From positions 62,001 to 126,000 of the forward strand of contig NZ_MLCQ01000019.1 of assembly GCF_001875725.1 (NCBI RefSeq): 64,000 bases of DNA, read 5' to 3'. Shown here piece by piece: positions 8,920 to 18,348 of this stretch (positions within the stretch are counted from its first letter, which is position 1; each line of letters begins with the position of its first letter). A program made the translations under genes and the position numbers. The notes beneath the pieces were generated by a model. It saw only the letters and a list, made by a program, of their open reading frames with translations. It was not told the DNA's origin and made no database searches. This stretch comes from Corynebacterium sp. NML140438. GTDB taxonomy: Bacteria > Actinomycetota > Actinomycetes > Mycobacteriales > Mycobacteriaceae.

Positions 8920-9704
8920 TTGTTACGACGCGCCAGCAACTCGGCGACGGAAACAGCGTTCTGGCCCGCCGCGTCACGGCGGCGGCGTCCCCCGGCGCGC
9001 GGTTCCGGCTCGGGTGGGGTCTCCACGGCTTGGATGACTTCGGTGGGCTGCTCGTGGCGGCCGTGCTCAGCCTCAGGTTCAGGAGCCGGTTCCGGTTCTG
9101 GTTCTGGCTCAGGAACCGGTTCAGGCTCAGGCGCTGGCTCCGGCTCTGGTTGCTTGGCTTCCTGCTTCGCCTGGTGCTCGCTGATCAGAGCCGTCAACGG
9201 GTTTTGCGTCTCCCGGCTCGGCTGGCTGCCGATGCGCCCGGCGATCGCGTCGGAGGACGGCGCCCCGGCTGGGCGGTCGTCGGACGGCTCGTAAGTCGGC
9301 TGGGTGAAGGACTCGATCTCCTGGATCCGGCGCGCCGCGGCGTGCACGGCGGCGGGCTCGTACTCGAAGACGTGCCCGCTCATCTCCTCAATCGTGGAGC
9401 GCAAAGAACGCAGCTCCTCCTGGATGTCGTGCAGCAGTTCCTCGGAGGGGGCGTCGACACCCGAGGGTGCGCCAGCGCGGGCAGCCTCGAGCTCGGCGGC
9501 GAACGTCTTCTCCCGCTCCTCCTGCAGGCGCGTGGCCTCCTCGTTGTCGCGGCGCAGGCGGTAGATCACGATGAGGCCCGCGACGGCCGCCCACAGCGCC
9601 AGGATCAGCGAAAGCTTGAGTATGTTCGCGGAGTTGGTAAACAACATCACCACTGTGCCTGCAAGCGCAGCCACAAATGGAACAATCACCCAAGTATTTT
9701 TCAT
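8916..9704 (-). CDS. Membrane protein with coiled coil and Glu-Pro repeat tail (Rv3604c-like)
   Basis: 262 residues from ATG 9704; a longer upstream frame is discarded because it runs across the DUF3180 gene. Two N-terminal membrane helices (VIVPFVAALAGTVVMLFTN and LSLILALWAAVAGLIVIY) are followed by a charged coiled coil (about 60-120). A disordered part with a run of alternating Glu-Pro pairs (about 190-225) and a basic C-terminus (GGRRRRDAAG) complete it. Position and layout match the Rv3604c family of the folate block. Function unknown, possibly envelope-related. Confidence 0.75.
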   Translation of the reverse strand: MKNTWVIVPFVAALAGTVVMLFTNSANILKLSLILALWAAVAGLIVIYRLRRDNEEATRLQEEREKTFAAELEAARAGAPSGVDAPSEELLHDIQEELRSLRSTIEEMSGHVFEYEPAAVHAAARRIQEIESFTQPTYEPSDDRPAGAPSSDAIAGRIGSQPSRETQNPLTALISEHQAKQEAKQPEPEPAPEPEPVPEPEPEPEPAPEPEAEHGRHEQPTEVIQAVETPPEPEPRAGGRRRRDAAGQNAVSVAELLARRNK

Positions 9705-9714
9705 GCCCACTACC

Positions 9715-10182
9715 TTAGCTAACCTGTTCTCCACTTGAGGGTGGCGACACCTCACACACCCGTTCCAGCACCACACCGGCCACTGCCAGCGTGATACCGC
9801 CCAGCGCTCCGGACGCCAAGGGCGGCACGTCGTGCGTCGCCGCCGCCAGTACGTGCAGCCGCGGAAGCACGAAGAGCAGGCACCCCGCGTACAGTCCACC
9901 GCTGACCGCCCCTGTCCACGTACAGGCTTTGCCGAACAGCATGAAGTTCGCCGCCATCATCGGGTTGAGCTGGCTGCGGTCCAAACCAACTTTGCCCTCC
10001 TCGCGGCGCTTGCGCACCATAAACGCAACGTAGAAGCAGACCGCGGCCACGATCCAGAGGCTCAGCGGCACCACCATGTTCAGCGACTCAAGCAGGCCGA
10101 ACAGGCGACGCACGACGATGAACGCCGCGGCAGTACAGAACCCGAACGCGGCGACAACCCCGGCCAGCGGCGTGCGTTTCAC
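9715..10182 (-). CDS. DUF3180 family membrane protein
   Basis: 155 residues with four predicted membrane helices (about 8-25, 38-55, 88-105, 122-140) and the central signature LDRSQLNPMMAANFMLFGKA, typical of DUF3180 proteins encoded directly after folK in actinobacteria. It overlaps folK by four bases, so translation is coupled. No function is established. Confidence 0.85.
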   Translation of the reverse strand: MKRTPLAGVVAAFGFCTAAAFIVVRRLFGLLESLNMVVPLSLWIVAAVCFYVAFMVRKRREEGKVGLDRSQLNPMMAANFMLFGKACTWTGAVSGGLYAGCLLFVLPRLHVLAAATHDVPPLASGALGGITLAVAGVVLERVCEVSPPSSGEQVS

Positions 10183-10646
10183 AGCTTGCGCACCCCCTGC
10201 GGATCCAGCTCAGCGAGCAGCTCACGCACCGGGCGGCCGTGCAGGGAGGCGTCCGGGTCGATTTCCAGCCAGGGAACCAGCACGAACTCGCGCAGGTGCG
10301 CGCGCGGGTGCGGCACCGTCAGCTCAGGGTCGTCGCTGGTGTAGCCCTCGATGTCGACAATGTCTACGTCCAGGGTGCGCGGCCCCCAGCGCACGTCGCG
10401 GGTGCGGTTCGCCTCCTGCTCAAGGCGCTGGCAGCGCTCGAGGAGGGCACGTGGAGCGTTCGGGCCGGAGGGGGCGTCGATAAGGAAGCTCTGGTTAAGA
10501 AAGTCCGGCTGCTCCACCCCACCCCAGGGCGCGGTGGCATAGATCGAGCTTGCTGCCAGGAGTTCTGCGTCAAACTCTTCGGCAACCGCCGCAAGGTGGG
10601 CGCGCGAGGCCCCCACGTTCGAACCTGCCGAAATCACCGCGCGCAT
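10179..10646 (-). CDS. folK: HPPK, 6-hydroxymethyl-7,8-dihydropterin pyrophosphokinase
   Basis: 155 residues, normal length. It transfers pyrophosphate from ATP to hydroxymethyl-dihydropterin, the step before dihydropteroate synthase. The N-terminal ISAGSNVGASRAHLA, the central SIYATAPWGGVEQPDFLNQ and the metal/ATP motif RWGPRTLDVDIVDI are all present, as is the HPRAHLREFVLVPW block. It shares its first base with the stop of folB. Confidence 0.95.
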   Translation of the reverse strand: MRAVISAGSNVGASRAHLAAVAEEFDAELLAASSIYATAPWGGVEQPDFLNQSFLIDAPSGPNAPRALLERCQRLEQEANRTRDVRWGPRTLDVDIVDIEGYTSDDPELTVPHPRAHLREFVLVPWLEIDPDASLHGRPVRELLAELDPQGVRKL

Positions 10647-11026
10647 CAGCGGGCCCCCATCCGCTTGCGGGAGCGGCGCGCCACCACGGCGACGTCCTCG
10701 AATGGCAGCGGGATCGGCGCGTGTGGCTTGTGCAGCGTGACCTCCACCGCGTGCAGAATATCGAAGCGCTCCATAGCGGCCTCCGCGATCTCGGTCGCGA
10801 CCGTCTCAATGAGCTGACGCGGCGTGCCCGAGGCGATGTCGCTGGCCAGCTGGGCCAGCTCCGCGTAGTTCATCGTCTGGGTCAGGTCGTCAGAAGCGGC
10901 GGCGCCGGCGAAGTCGAGCCAGCAGGTGATGTCCAAAAGGAAGCGCTGCCCGTGCTCGCGCTCGTGCGGCAGCACGCCGTGGTGCGCGTAGACGGACAGG
11001 CCTTTGAGTTCAATGCGGTCAGCCAA
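10646..11026 (-). CDS. folB: Dihydroneopterin aldolase
   Basis: 126 residues from the TTG at 11026. This start is chosen because LADRIELKGLSVYAHHGVLP is the normal FolB N-terminus, while the upstream extension of the open frame lies inside folP. It splits dihydroneopterin to hydroxymethyl-dihydropterin and glycolaldehyde. The family blocks HHGVLPHEREHGQRFLLD, TMNYAELA and LIETVATEIAEA are present. The start overlaps the folP stop by eight bases, so it is probably translated by coupling. Confidence 0.92.
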   Translation of the reverse strand: MADRIELKGLSVYAHHGVLPHEREHGQRFLLDITCWLDFAGAAASDDLTQTMNYAELAQLASDIASGTPRQLIETVATEIAEAAMERFDILHAVEVTLHKPHAPIPLPFEDVAVVARRSRKRMGAR

Positions 11027-11870
11027 GGTTGCCCGCCTTCCACGCGGCGGCGACGTCCACGGCGTCGCGGGAAACGGCCACCTCGTGCACGCGCACGCAC
11101 CAGGCGCCCGCCTGGGCGCACAGGGCGGTGACGGCGGCGGTGGCTGGGTCCGCATCGACCGGGCCGTGCTCGAGTCCGCGGGCGGCGCGCACCCCGGTGA
11201 GGAAGCGCTTACGGCTGGCCCCCACCAGCAGCGGGTAGCCGCAGTCCATGAGCGCTGGCAGGGCCTGGAGCAGCTGCCAGTTCTCCTGCGGGGTCTTGGC
11301 AAAGCCGAGGCCCGGGTCCAGCGTGATCTGCTCCGGCCGCACCCCGGCCGCCGTAGCGTTGGCGACCAGCTCCTCGAAGACGCCGAGCACGTCGGCCACC
11401 ACGTCCCCGCCGTGGTCGGCGGCGCCGGAGGCGTTCACAAACTGCTGGGCACGCCAGTGCATGAGGCACACCGGCAGGTCCGTGCGCGCCATCATGGCGT
11501 ACATGTCCGGGTCCGCGAGCCCGCCGGAAACGTCGTTGATGAGGTCCACGCCCGCCTCGGCGGCGGCCTCCGCGGTGGCCGCGCGCATCGTATCCACGGA
11601 AGTCCGAATGCCGTCCTCGTGCAGCGCCCGGATCACCGGGACCACGCGCGCCGCTTCAACCTCGGCGGGCACGCGCGTCGCGCCCGGCCTCGTCGACTCC
11701 GCGCCGACGTCAATGATGTCCGCGCCCAGGCGGACCAGCTCGTGGGCGTGCGAGAGGGCGTCGTCAACTGCGAGCCACTTCCCGCCATCCGAGAAGGAGT
11801 CCTCCGTGACATTGACGATGCCCATCACCGTCGTGCGCCCCGGCGCAGTGAGGTCTTGCACACTAACCAT
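11019..11870 (-). CDS. folP: Dihydropteroate synthase
   Basis: 283 residues from ATG 11870, with AAGGAG in the last codons of folE. It joins hydroxymethyl-dihydropterin pyrophosphate to p-aminobenzoate and is the sulfonamide target. Signatures: GIVNVTEDSFSDGGKW, ADIIDVGAESTRPGA, LINDVSGGLAD and the C-terminal VGASRKRFL. The gap to folE is two bases. Confidence 0.96.
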   Translation of the reverse strand: MVSVQDLTAPGRTTVMGIVNVTEDSFSDGGKWLAVDDALSHAHELVRLGADIIDVGAESTRPGATRVPAEVEAARVVPVIRALHEDGIRTSVDTMRAATAEAAAEAGVDLINDVSGGLADPDMYAMMARTDLPVCLMHWRAQQFVNASGAADHGGDVVADVLGVFEELVANATAAGVRPEQITLDPGLGFAKTPQENWQLLQALPALMDCGYPLLVGASRKRFLTGVRAARGLEHGPVDADPATAAVTALCAQAGAWCVRVHEVAVSRDAVDVAAAWKAGNLG

Positions 11871-11872
11871 AC

Positions 11873-12445
11873 CTAGCTCCTTATCAGGCTCAGGACCTCG
11901 GCGCGGGAGGCGGCGTTCTTCTGGAAGCCACCGCGCACCGCGGAGGTCGTCGTCACGGCACCAGGCTTGCGGATGCCCCGCATCGCCATGCACAGGTGCT
12001 CACATTCCAGCACCACAATCACGGCGGAAGCCCCCAGCTTCTCGACGATCGCGTCCGCAATCTGCGCCGTCAACCGCTCCTGCACCTGTGGCCGCTTCGC
12101 GTACAAATCGGCCAGGCGGGCCAGCTTCGACAGCCCAGTGACCTTGCCCTCCTTGCCCGGGATGTAGCCGACGTGCGCCTTGCCAAAGAACGGCACCAGG
12201 TGGTGCTCGCACGTGGAGTACACCGGGATGTCGCGCACGAGCACGAGTTCGCGGTAGTCCTCCGCGAACGTCTTCTCGAGTACCTCGGTCGGGTCCTGGT
12301 GCAGCCCCGCGAACACTTCCTCGTACGCCTTCGCGACCCGCGCCGGGGTTTCCCTCAGCCCCTCACGGTCTGGGTCCTCGCCGACGGCGATGAGGAGTTC
12401 GCGCACCGCGGCTTCGGCGCGGGCGCGGTCGAACTTACTGGTCAT
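11873..12445 (-). CDS. folE: GTP cyclohydrolase I
   Basis: 190 residues from ATG 12445 ([13 protein letters not shown]); the open frame continues upstream but only as a shadow of ftsH. It converts GTP to dihydroneopterin triphosphate, the first folate step. Zinc and active-site blocks: [40 protein letters not shown] and [17 protein letters not shown]. The start overlaps the end of ftsH by 11 bases. Confidence 0.96.
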   Translation of the reverse strand: MTSKFDRARAEAAVRELLIAVGEDPDREGLRETPARVAKAYEEVFAGLHQDPTEVLEKTFAEDYRELVLVRDIPVYSTCEHHLVPFFGKAHVGYIPGKEGKVTGLSKLARLADLYAKRPQVQERLTAQIADAIVEKLGASAVIVVLECEHLCMAMRGIRKPGAVTTTSAVRGGFQKNAASRAEVLSLIRS

Positions 12446-14732
12446 CCTCGTTGCTCCTGTGTCGTGGCAGCTGCTGGGTTTCTTCCTCGGACGGGTGGTC
12501 GGGCCGCTCGTGCTCCGGCAGGCGGAACCCGATCTCCTCGTCCGGGCGGTAGTTGTCCATGCCCGGGTGCGTATCCGGCTCAGGCTTCGGCGCAGGCTCA
12601 GGCGCTGGCGCGGGCTCAGGTTTCGCCTTCGGCGCGCCCGGGTACGTCCAGTCGCTCGGCGGCTTCGGCCCGCCGTAGGTCGGGGTACCTCCCGCAGGCG
12701 GCGGTGGCAGCGGAGCGCCGTGCTCCTTCTCCCGTTCTTTTCGACGCCGCTCCCGCGTCTCACGCGACGCCTCAAGGATGGAGAAGCGCTTCGGTGGCTC
12801 CTCGCCACGCTCTTCGGCCAGCTCAACCGGAGTCTTGACGGGCTCGCGGCCGATCTGGCGGCCGAAGCGGATGTCGTAGGCCGGCAGCTCCGGACGGTGC
12901 GGCTCCACGCCTTCGAGGAGTGCTTCGAGGTCCTGGCGGCGCAGCGTTTCCTTCTCCAGCAGCTTGGACACCATGGTGTCGAGCTGGTCGCGGTACTGCT
13001 CCAGGATGCCGTAGGCGGTGGCGTGGGCGGCGTCGATAAGCCTGTGGACCTCCCTATCGATCGTGGCCGCAACCTCCGGCGAGGACTCCATCTTGGCGCC
13101 CGCCCCCATACCGGAGAAGGCGTCGCCCTGCGCCTGGCCGTACTTCACCGTGCCCAGCGCCGAGGTCATGCCGTACTCGGTGACCATCGCGCGCGCAATC
13201 TTGGTGGCCTGCTCGATGTCGTTGGAGGCACCCGTGGTCGGCTCGCCGAAGACGAGCTCCTCCGCGGAGCGCCCGCCCATGGCGAAGACGAGCTGGGCGA
13301 AGAGCTCGTCGCGGTTGTACATGCCTTTGTCGTCCTCGTCGGCCGTCATGGCGAACCCGCCGGTGCGGCCGCGGGCGAGGATGGTGACCTTGTAGACGCG
13401 CTCGATGTCTTTGAGCGCCCACGCCGAGAGCGTGTGCCCACCCTCGTGGTAGGCGGTGACCTTCTTCTCCTTCTCCGAAATCACCTTCGAGGAGCGGCGC
13501 GGCCCGCCGATCACGCGGTCCGTGGCCTCCTCCAGCGCGTCCGGGGTGATCACGTTGCCGCCGATGCGGGCGGTGAGCAACGCGGCCTCGTTGAGCACGT
13601 TGGCCAGGTCCGCACCGCTCATACCGGCGGTGCGCTTCGCCAGCGCATCCAGGTCGACGTCCTTGGACAACGGCTTGCCCTTCGCGTGCACCTTCAGAAT
13701 CTGGGCGCGGCCCGCGATGTCCGGGTTGGTCACCGGGATCTGGCGGTCGAAGCGGCCCGGGCGCAGCAGCGCCGGGTCCAGGATGTCCGGGCGGTTCGTC
13801 GCCGCGATCAGGATGATGCCCTCGCGGTCGCCGAAGCCGTCCATCTCCACCAGCAACTGGTTGAGGGTTTGCTCGCGCTCGTCGTGGCCGCCGCCCATAC
13901 CGGAGCCGCGCTGACGGCCGACAGCGTCGATCTCGTCGATAAAGATGATGCAGGGCGAGTTCTCCCTCGCCTGCTTAAACAGGTCGCGCACGCGCGAGGC
14001 GCCCACGCCGACGAACATCTCGACGAAGTCGGAGCCGGAGATGGTGTAGAACGGCACCCCGGCCTCACCCGCAACCGCGCGGGCGAGCAGCGTCTTACCC
14101 GTGCCGGGCGGACCGTACAGCAGTACGCCGCGCGGAATCTTCGCGCCGAGCGACTCGTAAATCTTCGGGTCGATGAGGAAGTCCACGACCTCCTGCAGCT
14201 CATCGACAGCCTCATCCGCACCAGCGACGTCCGCGAACGTGTTCGTCGGATTGTCCTTCGACAGCTGCTTCGCCTTCGACGAGCCAATCCCGAACATGCC
14301 GCCGCCGGCCTGCATGCGGTACATGAAGAAGAACAGCAGACCGAAGATCAGCACCATCGGCAGCATGAAGCCGAGCATCGACATCAGGAAGGACTCCTGC
14401 GTCACGTTCGTCTTGTACTTGTCAGGGGCGGCTTCCTTCACCGCGCCAAAAATCTCCGGCGTGGTACGCGCCGGGTACTGCGCGCTGATCTGCTCGACGC
14501 CCTCGCGCTCGTCAACCTTGATCGGCTCCCGCAGGTCAATGCGGACGCGCTGCTCGCGGTCGTCGATCTGAACTTCCTTGGCGTTCTTGTTCTGCAGCTG
14601 CTCCATCGCGATCGACGTATCCACCCGCTGGTAGCCGCGGGTGTCATCCCCGATGAGGGTGAGCAGGTACAAAACAATAAGCACGGTGGCGCCAATCAGG
14701 CCCCACCGCAACACGTTTTTATTCTTGGTCAT
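12435..14732 (-). CDS. ftsH: ATP-dependent zinc metalloprotease FtsH
   Basis: 765 residues, longer than the E. coli enzyme because of a Pro/Lys/Glu-rich tail. Two N-terminal membrane helices (about 8-27 and 111-135) flank an outside domain; the AAA+ module has Walker A GPPGTGKT (about 207) and Walker [17 protein letters not shown]. The protease site is HEGGHTL (about 428). The tail after about residue 640 is disordered, with [15 protein letters not shown]. FtsH degrades damaged membrane proteins and regulators. It heads the folE-folP-folB-folK series, as in mycobacteria. Confidence 0.97.
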   Translation of the reverse strand: MTKNKNVLRWGLIGATVLIVLYLLTLIGDDTRGYQRVDTSIAMEQLQNKNAKEVQIDDREQRVRIDLREPIKVDEREGVEQISAQYPARTTPEIFGAVKEAAPDKYKTNVTQESFLMSMLGFMLPMVLIFGLLFFFMYRMQAGGGMFGIGSSKAKQLSKDNPTNTFADVAGADEAVDELQEVVDFLIDPKIYESLGAKIPRGVLLYGPPGTGKTLLARAVAGEAGVPFYTISGSDFVEMFVGVGASRVRDLFKQARENSPCIIFIDEIDAVGRQRGSGMGGGHDEREQTLNQLLVEMDGFGDREGIILIAATNRPDILDPALLRPGRFDRQIPVTNPDIAGRAQILKVHAKGKPLSKDVDLDALAKRTAGMSGADLANVLNEAALLTARIGGNVITPDALEEATDRVIGGPRRSSKVISEKEKKVTAYHEGGHTLSAWALKDIERVYKVTILARGRTGGFAMTADEDDKGMYNRDELFAQLVFAMGGRSAEELVFGEPTTGASNDIEQATKIARAMVTEYGMTSALGTVKYGQAQGDAFSGMGAGAKMESSPEVAATIDREVHRLIDAAHATAYGILEQYRDQLDTMVSKLLEKETLRRQDLEALLEGVEPHRPELPAYDIRFGRQIGREPVKTPVELAEERGEEPPKRFSILEASRETRERRRKEREKEHGAPLPPPPAGGTPTYGGPKPPSDWTYPGAPKAKPEPAPAPEPAPKPEPDTHPGMDNYRPDEEIGFRLPEHERPDHPSEEETQQLPRHRSNEDDQ

Positions 14733-14750
14733 ACAGCTCTTCTGTGTGTA

Positions 14751-15359
14751 TTAGATGTCCTCAGGCGCGTCGGAGTAGACGCGAGGGTGCAACGTGCCCA
14801 CGTACGGCAGGTCGCGGTAGCGCTCGGCGTAGTCCAGGCCGTAGCCGATAACGAACTCGTTGGGGATGTCGAAGCCGACGTCGAGAAGATCAATCTTGGC
14901 CTTCTGGACCTCCGGCTTCCGCAGCAGCGTGATCACCTCGAGACTCTTCGGGTTGCGCCCCGACAGGTTCTTCAGCAGCCATGACAGGGTCAGGCCGGAG
15001 TCGATGATGTCCTCGACCACGAGCACGTCGCGGCCTTCGATCTCCTTGTCCAGGTCCTTCAGAATGCGCACCACGCCCGAAGACGTGGTGGAGCTGCCGT
15101 AGGAGGACACCGCCATGAACTCCATCTCGCACGGGATGGAGAGCTTGCGGGCGAAGTCCGTCAAGAAGAACACCGCGCCCTTGAGCACGCACACGAGCAC
15201 CAGGTCCTGCTCGGAGTCGCGGTACTTCTCGGAGACCATGTCAGCCAGCTCTTGGATGCGCTGCTGTAGGTCTTCCTCAGGGATCAACACCGCCTCTACG
15301 TCGTCTCCGTAGCGGTGTGGCGCAACGTTGAAATCCTTCTTGTCATACAGCTCGGTCAT
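14751..15359 (-). CDS. hpt: Hypoxanthine (guanine) phosphoribosyltransferase
   Basis: 202 residues. A purine salvage enzyme that makes IMP or GMP from the base and PRPP. The PRPP-binding motif is [18 protein letters not shown] (about 112-129); other family blocks are [17 protein letters not shown] and [16 protein letters not shown]-like [18 protein letters not shown] near the C-terminus. ATG at 15359. Directly upstream of ftsH, downstream of tilS. Confidence 0.95.
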   Translation of the reverse strand: MTELYDKKDFNVAPHRYGDDVEAVLIPEEDLQQRIQELADMVSEKYRDSEQDLVLVCVLKGAVFFLTDFARKLSIPCEMEFMAVSSYGSSTTSSGVVRILKDLDKEIEGRDVLVVEDIIDSGLTLSWLLKNLSGRNPKSLEVITLLRKPEVQKAKIDLLDVGFDIPNEFVIGYGLDYAERYRDLPYVGTLHPRVYSDAPEDI

Positions 15360-15437
15360 CGGGTGCCCTTTCTCAAGACCGTCTCGGTTGGCATCAGTTC
15401 ATCATCTTGCCACTTTCACGCCACCTTGGACAACCAT

Positions 15438-16349
15438 TTACGCGAACACGAGCTTTCCGTCGCGCCGCTCGACCCGCACTCCCCCGCCGAGCTGCACCGC
15501 GCCCTGCCCCCGCCAGTTCGTCACCAGGGCTTCAATCGCCGCAAGGTGGGCACCCTTGACCTCTCCCCGCTTTTCGACGACCCACTCCGCCACCACTGCC
15601 CTCCTCACCACCGGCGTCAAGCTGGCGAGCTCCGCGCAGTCCAGGGTGCCTGAGTCTGTGCTTGTTGCCGGGGTGATGCGTTGGAGCTGCGCCGCCGCCT
15701 CCGCGATCCGGTCCGCCGCCCCCGCCAGGGCCGGGACAACCTCCCCGCCGACGATCTCCTCCAACAGCGGAATCACTCGGGTGCGCAGCGCCACCCGCCG
15801 GTAACGCTCGTCCTTATTCATCGGGTCCTGCCACGGTGTGGCGCCCAGTTCGGCGCAGGCGCCTTCGGTGTCCGCGCGGCGGACATGCAACAGCGGGCGC
15901 ACCAGCCGACCAGCGCGCGGGGACATCCCCGCCGGGTTGCCGCGCAGCGCCCCCAACAGTAGCGTTTCGGCCTGGTCGTCGGCGGTGTGGGCCGTCCACA
16001 CGTCCCGGTCGGGGCCGGCGTGGTCGAACAGGGCCACGTAGCGGGCCTGGCGGGCATCCGCCTCGGTGCCCTTGCTCGTTGGTGTGATCTGGATGGTCGC
16101 GATTTCCGCGGGCACCCCAAAGTTCCGCGCCTGCTCCGCCGCACGCCGGGCCACCTCCGCCGATCCCTCCTGCAGCCCGTGGTCCACCACCAGCGCCGTG
16201 ACATCCAAACGCTCCGCCGCGGCAGCCGCCACCAGCGCCAACGAGTCCGCACCGCCCGACAGCCCAATCACCGCCGGCTCCACCCACCCGCGCACCGCAC
16301 GGCGGCACGCCAAAAAGTGGGGGCTGCGCCGGGGCCAGAACGGCTCCAT
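15438..16349 (-). CDS. tilS: tRNA(Ile)-lysidine synthetase
   Basis: 303 residues, the short actinobacterial form. It attaches lysine to the wobble cytidine of tRNA-Ile(CAU), so AUA is read as isoleucine. The PP-loop is GLSGGADSLALVAA (about 29-42), followed by VDHGLQEGS and VWTAHTADDQAETLLLGALRG. The start lies two bases after the stop of the upstream carboxypeptidase gene; hpt follows. Confidence 0.93.
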   Translation of the reverse strand: MEPFWPRRSPHFLACRRAVRGWVEPAVIGLSGGADSLALVAAAAAERLDVTALVVDHGLQEGSAEVARRAAEQARNFGVPAEIATIQITPTSKGTEADARQARYVALFDHAGPDRDVWTAHTADDQAETLLLGALRGNPAGMSPRAGRLVRPLLHVRRADTEGACAELGATPWQDPMNKDERYRRVALRTRVIPLLEEIVGGEVVPALAGAADRIAEAAAQLQRITPATSTDSGTLDCAELASLTPVVRRAVVAEWVVEKRGEVKGAHLAAIEALVTNWRGQGAVQLGGGVRVERRDGKLVFA

Positions 16350-16351
16350 GG

Positions 16352-17614
16352 CTAGAACTCCCGCAGCGCCGAAGCGAACGTGTCCATCGCCCGTCGTGCC
16401 TCCAGAATGTCCGAATCGTTCGAGAGCAGCGCGAAGGTGTACACGTTGCCGCTTTCCGCAGTCACCGTGCCCGCCAGCCCGGACGTCTCGTCCAGGGTGC
16501 CCGTCTTCGCGCGCACCCAGCCGCGCCCGGCCAGGTCCCCGTAGCGGGTGGCCAGGGTGCCGTCGCCGGCCGCAATCGGCAGCGCGTCCAGCATCGGGCG
16601 CAGCTGCTCGTGTTGAGTGGCGTCGCTCAAGATGCTGTCCAGCAGGCGCGGAGTGATCCGGTTATCCACCGACAAGCCGGAGCTGTCTACCAGCGTGATG
16701 CCGCCTGTGTCGAAGCCGTGCTCCGCCAGGACGTGCAGGGTGGCGGAGGGGGCGTCGATACCTACGTGGGCCGCCACCTCCCTGCCGATCGCCTCCGCGT
16801 ACACGTTGTCGGACTCCTTCATCATCATGTGCAGGCGCTGCACCAAATCTGGCGACTCCACGCTTGCCAGCGTCTCCGCCTCCGCAAGGGCCGGGCCCAA
16901 GCCGACCGTCTCGGCGCCCACGCGGTCCGCGAGCGCCTGCGCCACATCCAACGCCGGAGTATGCGAACGCGGCACATCGCCTTCCGTCTCCCCGTTCAGG
17001 CGACCACCCGACAGCATCGCCGGTTCCAAGGGCGCCACGAAGCCGCCATCGATGTCCACGGGGTCCCAGCCTGGCATCATCGTCGGCTGGCCCTCCCACG
17101 CGCTTGTGTCGATGAATACGGCGGTCACCTGCTCTGATGCGAGTTGCTCGGCGAGCTGGTTGACAGCCTCCGCGTCAAGCCACACATCACCATTCGCTTT
17201 GATCACAACCGAACCTGGCTGCTCCCCACTCACCACCCGCGTCTCGATCCTGTCATCCGCCCCCAACTCCAACACCGCCGCCGCAGCCGTCAAAATCTTC
17301 GTCGTTGACGCCGGACGCAACGCCTCCCCCGCCAACCTGTCAAACAACACCTCACCCGTCGAACCATCCGACACGCGCGCATGGAACGTGCCCAACGCCG
17401 GATCCTCCGCAAGCTGCGCCAGGCGCTCCTGCAGCGCCTCGACATCCACCGGGCGCGGCACCGCCGGCACCAACACCGGCTCCGCCTGCGGCAACTGATA
17501 CACCGGGGCGTGCTCAATCCGGCCCAGCTCCTGCTGCGTCGCCACACCAAAGCCAGCCGCGCCACCCACCGCGACCAACGCAACCCCACCAACAATCCAA
17601 GTCCAAAGCTTCAC
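16352..17614 (-). CDS. dac: D-alanyl-D-alanine carboxypeptidase/endopeptidase, PBP4 (S13) family
   Basis: 420 residues with one N-terminal signal-anchor helix ([20 protein letters not shown]). It trims peptidoglycan stems or cuts crosslinks outside the membrane. The three penicillin-binding motifs are present: STTK in [13 protein letters not shown] (about 101), SDN in [12 protein letters not shown] (about 266) and KTGT in [15 protein letters not shown] (about 369). The GTG start at 17614 has TACGCT eight bases upstream and no clear ribosome site, so the transcript may be nearly leaderless. Same position as Rv3627c. Confidence 0.92.
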   Translation of the reverse strand: MKLWTWIVGGVALVAVGGAAGFGVATQQELGRIEHAPVYQLPQAEPVLVPAVPRPVDVEALQERLAQLAEDPALGTFHARVSDGSTGEVLFDRLAGEALRPASTTKILTAAAAVLELGADDRIETRVVSGEQPGSVVIKANGDVWLDAEAVNQLAEQLASEQVTAVFIDTSAWEGQPTMMPGWDPVDIDGGFVAPLEPAMLSGGRLNGETEGDVPRSHTPALDVAQALADRVGAETVGLGPALAEAETLASVESPDLVQRLHMMMKESDNVYAEAIGREVAAHVGIDAPSATLHVLAEHGFDTGGITLVDSSGLSVDNRITPRLLDSILSDATQHEQLRPMLDALPIAAGDGTLATRYGDLAGRGWVRAKTGTLDETSGLAGTVTAESGNVYTFALLSNDSDILEARRAMDTFASALREF

Positions 17615-17703
17615 GGCGCATAAGCGTAGCCCAAACCCACACGGCGACGCAGCCCCGTATGATAAGTACCGGTATTATCAACGCGACTACAAAAGGAGCG
17701 CAC

Positions 17704-18180
17704 ATGGCTGTCGAAGTCACCATCGAAATCCCCAAGGGTTCCCGCAACAAATACGAACTCGACCACGAGACCGGCAAGGTCTACCTCGACCGCTACCTGT
17801 TCACCCCGATGGCCTACCCACTCGACTACGGCTTCATCGACGAAACCCTCGCCGACGACGGCGACCCAATGGACGCCCTCGTCATCCTCCCCGAGTCCGT
17901 CTTCCCAGGCGTCATCGTCAAGGCACGCCCAATCGGCGTCTTCAAGATGACCGACGAAGCCGGCGGCGACGACAAACTCCTCTGCGTCATCGACGACGTC
18001 CGCTACGACCACTACCAGGACATCGACGACATCTCCCAGTTCCTCAAGGACGAAATCGAGCACTTCTTCGTCCACTACAAGGACCTCGAGCCGAACAAGG
18101 AAGTCTCCGGCTCCGGCTGGGGCAACAAGGCAGAGGCTGAGAAAATCCTGCAGGCCTCCATCGAAAACTACAAGAAGTAG
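17704..18180 (+). CDS. ppa: Inorganic pyrophosphatase, family I
   Basis: 158 residues from ATG 17704, chosen because AAAGGAG precedes it and [20 protein letters not shown] is the standard N-terminus. It hydrolyses pyrophosphate in the cytoplasm. The metal-binding signature [10 protein letters not shown] and the LDYGFI and [15 protein letters not shown] blocks are present. Divergent from dac with an 89-base shared promoter region. Confidence 0.97.
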   Translation: MAVEVTIEIPKGSRNKYELDHETGKVYLDRYLFTPMAYPLDYGFIDETLADDGDPMDALVILPESVFPGVIVKARPIGVFKMTDEAGGDDKLLCVIDDVRYDHYQDIDDISQFLKDEIEHFFVHYKDLEPNKEVSGSGWGNKAEAEKILQASIENYKK

Positions 18181-18194
18181 TCTGCCGCCTTTGA

Positions 18195-18226
18195 AGCCGC
18201 CTGGGTGTTACCTGGGCGGCTTTTTG
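18195..18226 (+). terminator. Terminator of ppa
   Basis: AGCCGCC and GGCGGCT form a GC-rich stem around a TGGGTGTTACCTG loop, followed by TTTTT. It starts 14 bases after the ppa stop codon and directly precedes repeat element B copy 1. Confidence 0.8.
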
Positions 18227-18254
18227 CTTGGGTTCGTGTCCTCTGAGCGCCCTC

Positions 18255-18333
18255 AGTGACAAAGGACGCAATCCTGTCCGCCTATCCTGGCAAAAGACCA
18301 GGTCACGAAAAGTGGATTGCGTCCTTTGTCACT
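18255..18333 (+). repeat. Dispersed palindromic element B, copy 1 (short form)
   Basis: 79 bases with perfect 19-base terminal inverted repeats, AGTGACAAAGGACGCAATC at the left and its complement at the right. Copies 2-5 share the GTGACAAAAGACGCA ends but have a 93-base body; this copy lacks the common core TAGCCATTCAT. It lies between convergent ppa and the metzincin gene. Confidence 0.85.
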
Positions 18334-18348
18334 GGCCCCCACGAGCGG

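Noticed and set aside
9050-9180. Short tandem repeats GGTTCN in plus orientation
   Set aside because: Encodes the Glu-Pro repeat of the Rv3604c-like protein on the other strand; no separate role.
9705-9899. Longer start for the Rv3604c-like gene at 9899
   Set aside because: The extra 65 residues are Arg/Trp/Cys-rich and overlap the DUF3180 gene; ATG 9704 begins with a normal membrane helix.
12390-14984. 864-codon open frame on the plus strand opposite ftsH/folE
   Set aside because: Shadow of high-GC genes on the other strand; Arg/His/Val-rich, no ribosome site, no family resemblance, while ftsH and folE are unmistakable.
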